This document shows positions 34,688-44,736 of a DNA stretch of 64,000 bases, piece by piece. A program made the position numbers and the translations under genes. The notes under the pieces are model-generated. The model ran no database searches, was not told where the DNA came from, and saw only the letters and a program-made list of their open reading frames with translations. This stretch comes from an uncultured Spirochaetaceae bacterium. Its GTDB lineage: Bacteria > Spirochaetota > Spirochaetia > Sphaerochaetales > Sphaerochaetaceae. Positions within the stretch are counted from its first letter, which is position 1. Every line of letters begins with the position of its first letter. The stretch covers positions 1 through 64,000 of the forward strand of contig CAMDZB010000001.1 of the NCBI GenBank assembly GCA_945910645.1. The letters are read 5' to 3'.

Positions 34688-36517
34688 CTATTTAGACTTA
34701 TTGTTGTCTTTCCTGTTGTAAAGGAAACGTTTGATTTTCTGAGTTGGGGTGCGCTTGAATGGCTCCTCCTGAAGTTCAACATCGTCTATCTGGCTTGATC
34801 TCTGAAGGTCCTTATTTACTGATTCACGAAGCGACTTTAGGTACTTTACAGCCTCTTTTTTAACATCTTCGATGCTCATTTTGGCATCTTTCACGTCCAT
34901 AGCTATGTTTTCCTTAAAACTTTCGAGGTTAAGCCTAATCATAGCAACGAGTCCGCCGTTATCAGGAACAACAAGCGTCTCTTCTACAAAATCTAGGTTG
35001 TTGAACTTCGCCTCGATTGATTCAGGATAGATATTCTCGCCCGATGCGCCAAGGATCATCGTTTTGCTTCGTCCTTTGATGGCAAGCTTCTTTTTCTTGT
35101 TGAAATATCCAAGATCGCCTGTTTTAAAGTAACCATCATCCGTGAATACCTCTTTGGTGAGCTCCTCATTCTTGTAGTACCCTACCATCACGTTTGGACC
35201 CTTAACCTCGATTTCACCAACGCCATCTTGATTCACATCGCTGAGGCGTACACTCTCGTGAGGCACTACCCTGCCGATAAAGCCTACCTTATGATTCTTA
35301 GGGCCACATCCTGCAACAAGTGGGGATGTCTCTGTAAGTCCATATCCGATTGCGTATGGGAACTTTGCATCGTAAAGGAATTTCTCAACATCGCTATCAA
35401 GAGGTGCACCTCCGATTCCGTAGAACTTCACTTTTCCACCCATCGTGGTCTTAAGTTTACGCCCTACAGCCCTCATAATCATGCTGCGAGTGGGTTTAAA
35501 ACGCAGCCAAAACTTGATTTTCGAGTTGTTCTTGAGCTTTGGCATAATGGAGCTTTTGTATATTTTTTCCATCAAGAGTGGCACTGTATTGATAACCTCT
35601 GGGCGCACTATCTTAAACGCCTGCATTAATATGCTTGCAGCAGGTGGTTTTACAAGGTAGTTGATCTCGCATCCGCATAGCATAGTAAGAATCTGGTCGA
35701 TTGTGAATGAGTAAACGTGACTCATCGGCAAAATCGAGAGCACTCTATACCCCTTCTTGAGCTTAACGTAGTTATCCGTGGACTCATCTGCGTTCCATAC
35801 TATATTTTTATGGGTGAGCATCACCCCCTTTGGAGTGCCTGTAGTTCCGCTTGTGTAGATTATGCTTGCGATGTCATCCTCACCTGGCGCCCTTTCTTTT
35901 AAGTCTTTGTGGAGGAATGTTTCACTCTTTCTTTTCTTATCCTTCTTAGACTTCTTTATAGTACCTGCTGTGACTTCCTTTTGATACTTATGAGATGCAT
36001 CTACCCCTGCAAGCTCCGTGAACTCCTTTGGGTTTGTAAGCTTTTGAAATTCATCGTTTGGAATATGGAAAAGATCATCGGCTCTGAATACCACATGATC
36101 GTCCTTCCCAAACTCCATTGTCCTTTCCACGTATTTTGAGCTTACAACAATCGCCTTAGACTCGGAGTGAATTAAGATGTCATTTATTTCTTTTTCTGAA
36201 AAATCAGGAAGGATTGGCACAGCTATGCATCCCACCGTGGTGATTCCAAAATATGCGATTAGCCATTGTGGGCGGTTCTCAGAAAGGATGGCAATCTTGT
36301 CTCCTTTCTCAAACCCTTTGTTGATAAGATACATGGCAAATGAATCCACCATAGACTTCATGTTAGCAAATGTTATTTCCGTGGTGTCATCATCGTATAT
36401 CTTAAGTGCAATGTAGTTCTTATATTTTCTTGCAGTGTCCTCAACTACACTGCGCATTGTATATTCATTTACTCGTTTCTTTTTGAGAAGAAGCTCTTTA
36501 TTTTCTTTTGTTTTCAT
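34688..36517 (-). CDS. AMP-binding long-chain acyl-CoA synthetase
   Basis: A 609-residue adenylate-forming enzyme. Motifs in order: IIYTSGTTGTPKGVMLTHKN (P-loop-like A3 motif, about residue 220), LPMSHVYSF, GYGLTETSPLVAG (A5), YFKTGDLGYF (A7) and KGRSKTMILGASGENIYPE, with the catalytic-lysine region near the C-terminus (KRTPTQKIKR). It would activate fatty acids to acyl-CoA or acyl-AMP. The insert rich in Lys (KKSKKDKKRKSE, about residue 195) before the A3 motif is seen in spirochaetal homologues as well, to my recollection. ATG at 36517 is preferred to a TTG one codon earlier. Confidence 0.9.
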   Translation of the reverse strand: MKTKENKELLLKKKRVNEYTMRSVVEDTARKYKNYIALKIYDDDTTEITFANMKSMVDSFAMYLINKGFEKGDKIAILSENRPQWLIAYFGITTVGCIAVPILPDFSEKEINDILIHSESKAIVVSSKYVERTMEFGKDDHVVFRADDLFHIPNDEFQKLTNPKEFTELAGVDASHKYQKEVTAGTIKKSKKDKKRKSETFLHKDLKERAPGEDDIASIIYTSGTTGTPKGVMLTHKNIVWNADESTDNYVKLKKGYRVLSILPMSHVYSFTIDQILTMLCGCEINYLVKPPAASILMQAFKIVRPEVINTVPLLMEKIYKSSIMPKLKNNSKIKFWLRFKPTRSMIMRAVGRKLKTTMGGKVKFYGIGGAPLDSDVEKFLYDAKFPYAIGYGLTETSPLVAGCGPKNHKVGFIGRVVPHESVRLSDVNQDGVGEIEVKGPNVMVGYYKNEELTKEVFTDDGYFKTGDLGYFNKKKKLAIKGRSKTMILGASGENIYPESIEAKFNNLDFVEETLVVPDNGGLVAMIRLNLESFKENIAMDVKDAKMSIEDVKKEAVKYLKSLRESVNKDLQRSSQIDDVELQEEPFKRTPTQKIKRFLYNRKDNNKSK

Positions 36518-36550
36518 CAAGAATAACTCTATTCAAAAGAGGCTATAAAA

Positions 36551-36769
36551 TCAACGTGGAAGGATTACAGGGTCTGGGCCTTCCTTGGCCTCTCCTATCT
36601 GAGGTTTGTATGAAAGGAACTCCTCTTCGCTTGAAAAGTGAATTAGGTAATTGCCGTTATTTTCACCCACGTTTACTTGAGGAGGTGAAGACGGTTTGCC
36701 CTCTTCTGTTGCACACGATGAGCACACAAGAAGAAGACAAACCAAAGTGTTAATTAGTTTTCTCTTCAT
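36551..36769 (-). CDS. Small lipoprotein coupled to the M30-like metalloprotease
   Basis: A 72-residue protein with a lipoprotein signal: MKRKLINTLVCLLLVCSSC, lipidated at the final Cys of the SSC lipobox, then a short polar mature part of about 53 residues (HFSSEEEFLSYKPQ, ending DPVILPR). I do not recognise the mature sequence. Its ATG overlaps the stop of the metalloprotease gene (ATGA), so the two are made together; it may be an accessory or inhibitor of the protease, which is inference only. Confidence 0.75.
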   Translation of the reverse strand: MKRKLINTLVCLLLVCSSCATEEGKPSSPPQVNVGENNGNYLIHFSSEEEFLSYKPQIGEAKEGPDPVILPR

Positions 36770-39360
36770 TCTTTTGGCACTATTACAACCTGATATTCAA
36801 CTGACCCTGGGTCAAACGTGCTAGGAAGTGAATTTTCACCACCTCTTACAGAGTCACTGATTTTTGCAAACTGTACGCTGTATGGATACAATGCAAGACC
36901 GTCATAAGTTTTAAAACCATACGAATCCTTTGTTCCGTACACTCTATACTGCCAGAGGTTTACACTGCCAACAGAGAGACCTCCAATATCGTACCATCCT
37001 TTCTTGTTATATCCATATGGAGCGCTGATGCCACCACCATTCCCGTTAACCCTTGAAAGAAGCATTGCAGCACCATAGTCCTTGAGGAACTGCTCCATTG
37101 AATAATTGCTGTCGCCTTTGAGCTCCCTAATGACATCAAGAACTGTGTTTATAGTATCAATGCCCTTGTTGTAGTATGTCGATGAGGTATATTTCTTAAA
37201 GAATTCCCTTCCGTAGTTTACAACAAGATAGTGCGCAAGAGCTGCATCCTTACCGTAATCATACAAACTGTTACACCATGTATTGATACTATTCATGGCA
37301 CCATTATATCCTGCATTGGAGTTGAACACAGATAGCGCATAAGGCCCTCTCCCGTTAATAGTAGCTGTCGTATAAGCGGGATCAAGATAACCTTTGTCGT
37401 TTCCGTTATAACCAACATAGAATGGGCCTGGAACGCTTTGCGATGTTAAGTCGCTGAGAAATTTAGCTGTTAATATTTCTGATGCTGTTGAAAATGTCTC
37501 TGTTATAAACGAGTTGTTGATAGCTCTATTAGTATAGCATGCATCAAGGTTGGCATTGTAATATTGGTCGTGAACTAAATGCTGGAACTCATGAGCAATA
37601 GTTGTTAGCGATGATGCAAAGTAATCACCACCTGCAGTATAAGCGTGCATATAGAACATTGGGCGCTCATTAGAACGGATTATGTTTCCATATTGATCTT
37701 TTACCTTTCCGTCAATAATGTAATCTGCAGAACTGTAATAACCTGCTGTATACGTTTTGCCTGGTGCTGGTTCACCAGCGCCATCGATATCTATATACAA
37801 AATGTTGATAGTATCAACATCACTTGTTGTTAAATATTGTAAGCTTGGATCACCACCTCGTCCGTTATAAAGGCCGATGTCCGAGCCAAAGGTGCCTGTA
37901 ACTACATCATAGATATCATTGTTGAAGCCTTCCTTGAGGAATGCATCAGCAATTTTTTGATATTCTTCATTAGAAGGAACAGATGATGACGTTTTAAGTG
38001 TTGTATCTGCCCAAACTAGTATTGAACGTGTGGTGCCATCCGCAACTGTTACATTCTCATTCATTCCCTTAAGGCTTGCAGTTATTTGACTATTCTCCAC
38101 CCAGAAAGTTTCTTCCTCATTAAGACGATGTGATGCACGGGCAACTGATGTTGACATGGCACGGGTTACTGACTTCTCTTTAACACCCGTTGTGCTAAGA
38201 AGTGCATCTTCATCGATAATCACAGGCTGGTATGGGCGATGAATCTTATATGGTCCATTGCTCGTTGGTTCAACATCTTTTGCACTAAGGAGCATCTTAT
38301 CGCCTTCACTCATCATCTGAAGATTAGCAAGCGAAGGTTTTGTCATCTCTTTCTCCGTTGGGTTTACAAGAACAGCCCATGCCTCTGCACCTTCAAGGCT
38401 TGGATCCACGTTGTATGATGTTGATCCTTCATCAATTTGAGGAAGATACTTGTTAGCAACATACTCTGTGACATTGATTGTAATCGTACCTACATCAAGT
38501 GCAATTGCTTGACTACTCATAAAGTCAGCCTTTGGAATATTCATGGTTAGTGTAATTGTTCCTAATTCTACAATCAATCCTTTTATGGTAAATGTGACTG
38601 ACTTTGCAGGTGCCGTTGTCGGAGTCATGTTTATCTCGATTCCTTCTTGTAAGCTTGGATTAAACCAACCCTTAACAACTTCAGAGTTTATAGCTGATTT
38701 AAAATAGCCTGCACTAAGTGCTACAGTAATTGATTGAGGTGAAAAAGATATACCTTTTTTTGCATTAATTGTTTTTGATATTTTGTCTTCTATTGCAGGT
38801 ACTGGTGTATAATCTGTAAGATTAGTTTTAAACCCTTCTATTGAGTATGTGTCTTTTACTTTATACCCCTTATCTGCTATGATATATCCACCTGGTAAAG
38901 TTATTCTTTGTATAGCACCTTTGTTATCAGTTGGTGTACCATATTCTTCAAGTTCAATACCAATAGCTCTACCATTCTCATAAATAGCATCAACGTAGTA
39001 GCATTTAAGACCACCAAGATTTGCCTCTACATACTCTTTATATTGATTAGGATCTGCCTTCGTAGGCTCTGCAAATCGTTCTCCTTTTCCGATTTCCCAA
39101 TCTAAGCCGTCTTCGACTTTCTTTACGAGTGCTCCGTCAGAATTAATATTAAATATGCCATTTTCAAGAATTATTTTAAATCTGAAGGCATCTTTTTGAG
39201 AAATTATCTCTTTTTCATTTGTGATCACCGTCCTATTTGAGTCACTTGCTACTGTTTTTGCAGCAACTTCCTTCTGTTGAGGAGCAGGTGCACTTGGATT
39301 ACAAGAAAATAGAGTAAGCAGTAGAGCGATGCTCACAAAACACTTAAAAAATCTCTTCAT
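36766..39360 (-). CDS. HEXXH zinc metalloprotease lipoprotein, M30 (hyicolysin)-like
   Basis: An 864-residue lipoprotein: signal MKRFFKCFVSIALLLTLFSC with the lipobox Cys at residue 20, then a beta-rich N-terminal half and a peptidase domain. The catalytic motif is HEFQHLVH near residue 590, with a downstream ITETFSTASE that can supply the glutamate third ligand, as in M30 peptidases; these occur in Treponema. After it come Tyr/Gly/Asn-rich stretches and a C-terminal beta domain. It probably sits on the outer or inner membrane surface facing outward. RBS AAAGGA precedes the ATG. Operon with the small lipoprotein. Confidence 0.85.
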   Translation of the reverse strand: MKRFFKCFVSIALLLTLFSCNPSAPAPQQKEVAAKTVASDSNRTVITNEKEIISQKDAFRFKIILENGIFNINSDGALVKKVEDGLDWEIGKGERFAEPTKADPNQYKEYVEANLGGLKCYYVDAIYENGRAIGIELEEYGTPTDNKGAIQRITLPGGYIIADKGYKVKDTYSIEGFKTNLTDYTPVPAIEDKISKTINAKKGISFSPQSITVALSAGYFKSAINSEVVKGWFNPSLQEGIEINMTPTTAPAKSVTFTIKGLIVELGTITLTMNIPKADFMSSQAIALDVGTITINVTEYVANKYLPQIDEGSTSYNVDPSLEGAEAWAVLVNPTEKEMTKPSLANLQMMSEGDKMLLSAKDVEPTSNGPYKIHRPYQPVIIDEDALLSTTGVKEKSVTRAMSTSVARASHRLNEEETFWVENSQITASLKGMNENVTVADGTTRSILVWADTTLKTSSSVPSNEEYQKIADAFLKEGFNNDIYDVVTGTFGSDIGLYNGRGGDPSLQYLTTSDVDTINILYIDIDGAGEPAPGKTYTAGYYSSADYIIDGKVKDQYGNIIRSNERPMFYMHAYTAGGDYFASSLTTIAHEFQHLVHDQYYNANLDACYTNRAINNSFITETFSTASEILTAKFLSDLTSQSVPGPFYVGYNGNDKGYLDPAYTTATINGRGPYALSVFNSNAGYNGAMNSINTWCNSLYDYGKDAALAHYLVVNYGREFFKKYTSSTYYNKGIDTINTVLDVIRELKGDSNYSMEQFLKDYGAAMLLSRVNGNGGGISAPYGYNKKGWYDIGGLSVGSVNLWQYRVYGTKDSYGFKTYDGLALYPYSVQFAKISDSVRGGENSLPSTFDPGSVEYQVVIVPKE

Positions 39361-39438
39361 TGGCTATCCTTTGATATAGATAATACTATAAATATTGTAC
39401 ACTTTGTAAGCTATTTTATATCAATAATTAAGGCACCA

Positions 39439-40794
39439 CTAAATGTGCAAAACAATTCTGCAAACTCCGATGTAAACCACAAGCGATAGTGTATCCATAA
39501 TGGTGGTGATAAGAGGAGATGCCATAAGTGCAGGGTCAACCTTCACTATGCGCGCAAGGAACGGAAATATACATCCAAGCAGTTTTGCGATGATCACAGT
39601 GAAAATCAGGGCTATAGACACAGCAAGCGCCACTTCTGCATTGCCATACTGAAGTATCATGCGCACAAAGTTAAACGCAGCAAGCACCACCCCGGCAACC
39701 ATCCCAATGCGTGCCTCCTTCCAGAATACGCGTAAAAAGTCCTTGCCGCTTATCTCATGCGTGGCAATTGAACGGATGATTGTGGCACTCGATTGACTTC
39801 CTGCGTTACCCGCTGCATCCGTAAGCATTGGAATAAACGCGATTAGAAGCGGAATTGCGCTGAATACCTCATTATTTTTGGTGAGTACAAAGCTTGAGAA
39901 TATTGATGAGAACATCAGTAATACAAGCCAGATTATACGGTTCTTGGCAAGGTGGAACACCCCAGCCTCAAGGTATGGCTTATCGGATGGAGTCACTGCT
40001 GCCATCTTCTCCATATCCTCTGTTACCTCTTCCTCGATAACATCAAAGATATCATCAACAGTAACGATACCCACAAGTCTGTTCTCTGCATCTACAACTG
40101 GAATTGCAAGAAGGTCGTACTTTGAGAATAGCTCTGTTACTGCCTCCTGATCCTCGGATGTGGTTGTGGAGATCGGGTTGTCCGTCATGATGTCGCCAAT
40201 GAGCATATCATCCTTTGCAAGTATTAGGTCACGGAGGGACACCACGCCTTCAAGATGGCGCGACTCATCCATAACGTAACAGATGTAGATCTGCTCGCTC
40301 TCTGATGCTGCCCTCTTTATCATCTCCATTGCGGCAAGCACAGTCATGCTCTTCTTAAGGGCGATGAACTCAGCCGTCATGATTGAGCCTACTGTGTTTT
40401 CCTTGTACTGTAGGAACTTATTAATGGTAGCTCTGGTCTCAGGTGACACGTATGTGAGTAACTTTGCAACAACGTTTGCAGGGAGCTCCTCAAGTGCATC
40501 AACAGCATCGTCAACCATCAGCTCTTCAAGAAGATCGCCAACTTCCTTGTCCGTTGCACCTCTGAGGATCACACCCTGCTCTTTGGGTTCAAGATTTGCA
40601 AAAAGGTCTGCTGCGAAGTCTTTTGGGAGAGATCTAAACACAAGCGTCGTCACCTCAGGTGAAATTTCCTTGATGATGTCAGCCGCATCCATTTCGTTAA
40701 GTTCTTTAAGAAGGTTAGCAATTGCCTTCCATTTATGACCCTGTTCCAAAATGTGAACTTGATTTATCAGTTCTTCTCTCTCTTCTTCGCTCAT
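39439..40794 (-). CDS. mgtE: MgtE magnesium transporter
   Basis: A 451-residue MgtE with the standard order: N-terminal superhelical domain (about 1-130), tandem CBS domains (about 135-255, including VSLRDLILA and VTVDDIFDVIEEE), the plug helix (EDMEKMAAV), and five membrane helices with the pore motif PMLTDAAGNAGSQSSA. It is a Mg2+-gated channel in the inner membrane. The ATG follows the pheT stop by five bases, and AAAGGG overlapping the pheT end serves as ribosome site, so mgtE belongs to the pheS-pheT operon. Confidence 0.95.
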   Translation of the reverse strand: MSEEEREELINQVHILEQGHKWKAIANLLKELNEMDAADIIKEISPEVTTLVFRSLPKDFAADLFANLEPKEQGVILRGATDKEVGDLLEELMVDDAVDALEELPANVVAKLLTYVSPETRATINKFLQYKENTVGSIMTAEFIALKKSMTVLAAMEMIKRAASESEQIYICYVMDESRHLEGVVSLRDLILAKDDMLIGDIMTDNPISTTTSEDQEAVTELFSKYDLLAIPVVDAENRLVGIVTVDDIFDVIEEEVTEDMEKMAAVTPSDKPYLEAGVFHLAKNRIIWLVLLMFSSIFSSFVLTKNNEVFSAIPLLIAFIPMLTDAAGNAGSQSSATIIRSIATHEISGKDFLRVFWKEARIGMVAGVVLAAFNFVRMILQYGNAEVALAVSIALIFTVIIAKLLGCIFPFLARIVKVDPALMASPLITTIMDTLSLVVYIGVCRIVLHI

Positions 40795-40799
40795 TTAAG

Positions 40800-42509
40800 T
40801 TACCCTTTGACTTCCCTTAAAATATCTGCGTTAAACTCAGCTGTGGTCACAGGAACCTCAATTCCCCAGTTTGTGAGCACTTCAGGATGTATCTCACCAA
40901 ACACGCCTACAGCCTTACCTTTTACCTCTACAGTTGCGCATCTTCCTTTAATAAAACGTGGATCTTCAAGAGGCTTAAGAGTATGCTCGATGCCTAAGAA
41001 GTATAAAACCGTGCTTACTGCGCTTGATACGCTGTTGTAGTTTTCACCTTCCCCAGCACTCATGAACGCAAAGGTGTTATCCGTGCGTGTGCCACCAGAT
41101 GCACTGCTATCTAGGACTGCTGTTTTTCCAAGTTCAAACGCCTTATGAGGATATGGTGCGTGGCTTGATAGCCCCTCTGTTTTTAATAGTGATGGAATGA
41201 TTGATGGGCGTACGAGTGCAAACTTTTCGCTCATCGGGTTGAGAATGTGAATCATCCCTTCATCGCTAAGTCTCATGTTTGTGGCGTACTCCTTTACGGA
41301 TGAAAGGTAGTTGTACATCATCTCCTGGTACCCTAAGCCGACCATTATGCCCCTAAGCTTTCTTGAGAACCTCTCTGATGGCTGTAGACGGCCGATAGTA
41401 AAATCAGAAAGTGATGATTTTCCGATGGAATCGAGCCCGCGTGCGATAGCTATATCTTCAATCACATCAACTGACGAGATGAGGTCGTTTCTGTAGCTTG
41501 GTGGATAGGCTGTGATCTTGCCCTTCTCTGATACTGTGGCGGTGATTCCCATCTCTGAGAGGAGTTTTACCACCTCTTTTGCCTTGAGAGTAACGCCAAG
41601 GAGCTTCTCTGCTTCCTCAATCGTAGTCTCTGTCTTTTCCTGGAAGTAATATGGCACTGTGATTGTCTGACCGAACTCCGTTTTGTATGGAAACTTCACC
41701 TTTACAGGTAGGATCTCAAAGCCTAAATCAGCCATGTCTGCTGCAACTATATTTGCAGCAAGAAGCAACATCTTGAGGTTAGGACCCGACATCTCGACAA
41801 ACAGGTTCTTATCACCCACTTCTACGGCTCCAACCGTGTTCGAATTGATGATAGGAGGCATTGAAAGAGCCTCACCCTTATCGTCAAAGAGGAATGGGAA
41901 ACGTAGCTCGTTTTCGATGATTGCGCCATATTCCTTGCCCTTCTGAACCTCTTTTAGTATCTCACGAAGCGTCATATTTCTATCCTCGTGAAGAGGTACG
42001 AACATGGTTTTATCCGGGTCTGCAGAACCGTAGTGAACAGGATACGTGATTGAGTCACTCTTGTAGATACCCATTGCGATTAGCTTACGCTTACGGCCGT
42101 AGTTCATGCAGATTTTTTCCTGCGTTTGAATAAGCGCCTTGAGTACATCCTCGCTGATTGGCTTTCCTGAGGCCGCAAATGCTATCGAGTACTGTCTGTA
42201 TCGTGGATAATTTTCGTCAACTATGAATTGACGTTTTCCGCTGTCCTTTGTGTCGCCTTTGGATGAAAGATATGTGTATTTCTTAACCTTTTTGCCTGTT
42301 GCGAGGCGTAGAGATCGTGCAACTCCGCTTGCGCTCCAGAGGTCTGGGCGTGCCGTATCGTTAAGCTCAATCTTTAACACTCCCTCGTCTTTATTGTAGT
42401 CGTCAAGCTCAGCCTTTGCCTTTGGAAAGATCTCCTCAAGTTCATCAGACGTGTATTCACGTCCTAAACATTTAAAAAAGAATTTATCGTTTACTTCTAT
42501 CTTAGGCAT
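40800..42509 (-). CDS. pheT: Phenylalanyl-tRNA synthetase beta subunit, archaeal/eukaryotic type
   Basis: A 569-residue beta subunit, much shorter than the roughly 800 residues of ordinary bacterial PheT. It starts MPKIEVNDKFFFKCLGREYTSDEL and lacks the EMAP-like tRNA-binding and C-terminal anticodon-binding domains; the B3/B4 editing region (NTVGAVEVGDKNLFVEMSGPN) and B5 region (GITATVSEKGKITAYPPSYRNDLISSVDVIED) are present. Spirochaetes are known to have this archaeal-type enzyme. The start overlaps the pheS stop by eight bases. Forms an alpha2-beta2 enzyme with PheS. Confidence 0.95.
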   Translation of the reverse strand: MPKIEVNDKFFFKCLGREYTSDELEEIFPKAKAELDDYNKDEGVLKIELNDTARPDLWSASGVARSLRLATGKKVKKYTYLSSKGDTKDSGKRQFIVDENYPRYRQYSIAFAASGKPISEDVLKALIQTQEKICMNYGRKRKLIAMGIYKSDSITYPVHYGSADPDKTMFVPLHEDRNMTLREILKEVQKGKEYGAIIENELRFPFLFDDKGEALSMPPIINSNTVGAVEVGDKNLFVEMSGPNLKMLLLAANIVAADMADLGFEILPVKVKFPYKTEFGQTITVPYYFQEKTETTIEEAEKLLGVTLKAKEVVKLLSEMGITATVSEKGKITAYPPSYRNDLISSVDVIEDIAIARGLDSIGKSSLSDFTIGRLQPSERFSRKLRGIMVGLGYQEMMYNYLSSVKEYATNMRLSDEGMIHILNPMSEKFALVRPSIIPSLLKTEGLSSHAPYPHKAFELGKTAVLDSSASGGTRTDNTFAFMSAGEGENYNSVSSAVSTVLYFLGIEHTLKPLEDPRFIKGRCATVEVKGKAVGVFGEIHPEVLTNWGIEVPVTTAEFNADILREVKG

Positions 42510-44046
42510 TTGTGTTTCTCCTCATTCTTACTTTCTCAAGGTCGTTGTCGAATAGATCGCGTAGGTCATTAAGTCCAAGGTGCATCAGTGCCATTCGGTC
42601 GATTCCTATTCCCCATGCAAGCACAGGTACATCTATTCCAAGTGGGCGTGTTACCTCTGGGCGGAATATACCCGATCCTCCAAGCTCGAACCATCCAAGC
42701 ACTGGGTGTTTGATATGCACCTCAACAGATGGCTCTGTGAACGGGAAGTATCCTGGAACGTATTTTACATCAGTTGCTCCTGCAATCTCTGTTGCAAACA
42801 TCTCAAGCATTCCAAGAAGCGTTTTGAGATTAGCATCCTTTGAAATCACAATACCCTCGGTCTGATAGAAGTCTGCACCGTGTGTTGCGTCCACCTGATC
42901 ATATCTGAAACATCTTACAACGCCAAAGTACTTTCCTGGAATCTTAGCCTTAGTAAGCGTATGTGCAGAGAGCACCGTTCCCTGGCTTCTTAAGAGTTGA
43001 CGGCGTGAAAAGTTAGGGTCGAACTTGTACTCCCAGCCTCTTGAGTTATAACCGCCACCGTTTTCGTGTACTGCCTTTACGTTGTTAAGCCACTTCTCAT
43101 CGATATCATCTGTATACTCTGGCTCTTTGACGTAGTAAACGTCGTGAATGTCTCTTGCTGAGTGGAACTGTGGCATGAATAGCGCATCCCCATTCCAGAA
43201 TTCGTTCTCTACAAGTGGACCGTCGAACTCTTCAAATCCCATTGCAACAAGCTTATCCTTTACTGTGGTGATAAACTCACTGTATGGATTGATTCTGCCC
43301 GGAAATAGTCGTGTAAGTGGTGCGTTGAGGGCGTACTCTCTAAATGGCGTGTCTCTCCATTTTCCTGATGTGATAATCTCTTTTGTATTCTCACCAAGCT
43401 CCTCACCTGTAATGTGCATCTTCTCAATCTGCTCCTTTGCAGAGAGACCCTCTTTTGTGAGTGAGTATGTGACTAGGTTCTTCTCAACTTCTCTGAATAT
43501 TGAGTCAGATCCACGTTTTCTTGATATTTTTGATATGGCTTTCTTTTCATTCTCGTTCAATGCGGATTCATCAAGCGGCGTATGCTCAGCTCTATCCAAA
43601 AGTTCACGCTGAGTCTTAACCTCCTGGTTTTCGGTGTATGGCTCTTTGATGCATGCTTTTTTCTCGCTGTCCATGGTAAGAGTACCCGATGAACGCAGTA
43701 AGCCAAAGCTTGATCCAACATCGCTACTTTCGACCTCGAGTGCCTTTGTAATCTCAGGCAGAGTCATTGCACCCTTCTCTTTTAGTAGAGTTACGATGCG
43801 CTCTGCAACAAGTCCGTTCTTGAGTGCAAATTGACCGTTTGGAGTAAGCTCGTAGGATATCACGGTGGATTTTTCCTTCTCTTCGATCAATCCCTTTGCA
43901 AATAGCCACGAGAGAGCCTGATTTGCGTGTCCTACGCTAAACGAGAGGTTCTTCTCGAGAAAATCCATGTTAAGCTCTGTTTTTTCGTCTGAAACTCTTA
44001 AAACTTTAATTTCTAATGGATGTAAACTTTTAATATCGATAGGCAT
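42502..44046 (-). CDS. pheS: Phenylalanyl-tRNA synthetase alpha subunit, archaeal/eukaryotic type
   Basis: A 514-residue alpha subunit. The N-terminal 200 or so residues are winged-helix DNA-binding-like domains (MPIDIKSLHPLEIKVL, SVGHANQALSWL), as in archaeal and cytosolic PheS and unlike bacterial PheS. The class II core follows: NEFWNGDALFMPQFHSARD, RQLLRSQGTVLSAHTL (motif 2 region), FRYDQVDATHGADFYQTEG, and motif 3 ELGGSGIFRPEVTRPL...GIGIDRMAL. A TATAAT (about 44085) and GAGG near the ATG form the expression signals for pheS-pheT-mgtE. Confidence 0.96.
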   Translation of the reverse strand: MPIDIKSLHPLEIKVLRVSDEKTELNMDFLEKNLSFSVGHANQALSWLFAKGLIEEKEKSTVISYELTPNGQFALKNGLVAERIVTLLKEKGAMTLPEITKALEVESSDVGSSFGLLRSSGTLTMDSEKKACIKEPYTENQEVKTQRELLDRAEHTPLDESALNENEKKAISKISRKRGSDSIFREVEKNLVTYSLTKEGLSAKEQIEKMHITGEELGENTKEIITSGKWRDTPFREYALNAPLTRLFPGRINPYSEFITTVKDKLVAMGFEEFDGPLVENEFWNGDALFMPQFHSARDIHDVYYVKEPEYTDDIDEKWLNNVKAVHENGGGYNSRGWEYKFDPNFSRRQLLRSQGTVLSAHTLTKAKIPGKYFGVVRCFRYDQVDATHGADFYQTEGIVISKDANLKTLLGMLEMFATEIAGATDVKYVPGYFPFTEPSVEVHIKHPVLGWFELGGSGIFRPEVTRPLGIDVPVLAWGIGIDRMALMHLGLNDLRDLFDNDLEKVRMRRNTNA

Positions 44047-44215
44047 TGAAATTCCTCATGCGTTAAAATTTTATCTTGATATTATATTGCAAATGTAAGA
44101 AAAATAAAACAGTCGACATCTCCAATTATGAACCTCGTGCGGGTAAACCAAAAAGATGCTATAAATGTTGAGTGCAATGTATATAAAAAAGAAATTTCAG
44201 ATGCATTGTATTTTT

Positions 44216-44545
44216 TTATACACTTAATGCTGCCATTGTGAATATTGAAGAAAACATAAATATTACAGCTATTACTATTCCGCCCAAAATTACAGAAATA
44301 AGGGACAAAACAAAACCTGCTGTACTTGATGAATTGTTACAGCCAAGTTTTTTTGCTTTATTTGCCTGAACAAGCCCAATTATTCCAAGCACAAACGGAA
44401 TAAGCCCCGTAAAGCCGAGCACAGCACCTATTATTCCAAGTACCAAACTTGCGGTTGCGTTGGATTCACCAGGCTGCTTAACTGTTTCCTGCTTTTGTAC
44501 ATCAATGTTTTTTTGCTGTTGTTCATTCTCGTTATTATTTTCCAT
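44216..44545 (-). CDS. DUF4190 domain small membrane protein
   Basis: A 109-residue protein: a Gln/Asn/Glu-rich N-terminal tail (about 30 residues), then two membrane segments with the DUF4190 pattern ASLVLGIIGAVLGFTGLIPFVLGIIGLVQA and AGFVLSLISVILGGIVIAV joined by a Lys-rich loop. Function is unknown; such proteins often occur with secretion or surface genes. AGGAG precedes the ATG. It is a single gene with AT-rich, otherwise featureless spacers of about 170 and 190 bases on its two sides. Confidence 0.82.
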   Translation of the reverse strand: MENNNENEQQQKNIDVQKQETVKQPGESNATASLVLGIIGAVLGFTGLIPFVLGIIGLVQANKAKKLGCNNSSSTAGFVLSLISVILGGIVIAVIFMFSSIFTMAALSV

Positions 44546-44736
44546 ATACTCTCCTATGTGTTTTTATTACATGATAATATATAATAATTATATAGCATGT
44601 TTTAAATAACTACACATCCATTAATTCTTTTAATAAGTTTTTTCTATTTTTTTTCGTTTGTAATTAATATGGTCTTTAAACATTTTTTTATAATATTGTA
44701 AACAAAACAAAAATATCCTTATAATAATTATTACAA

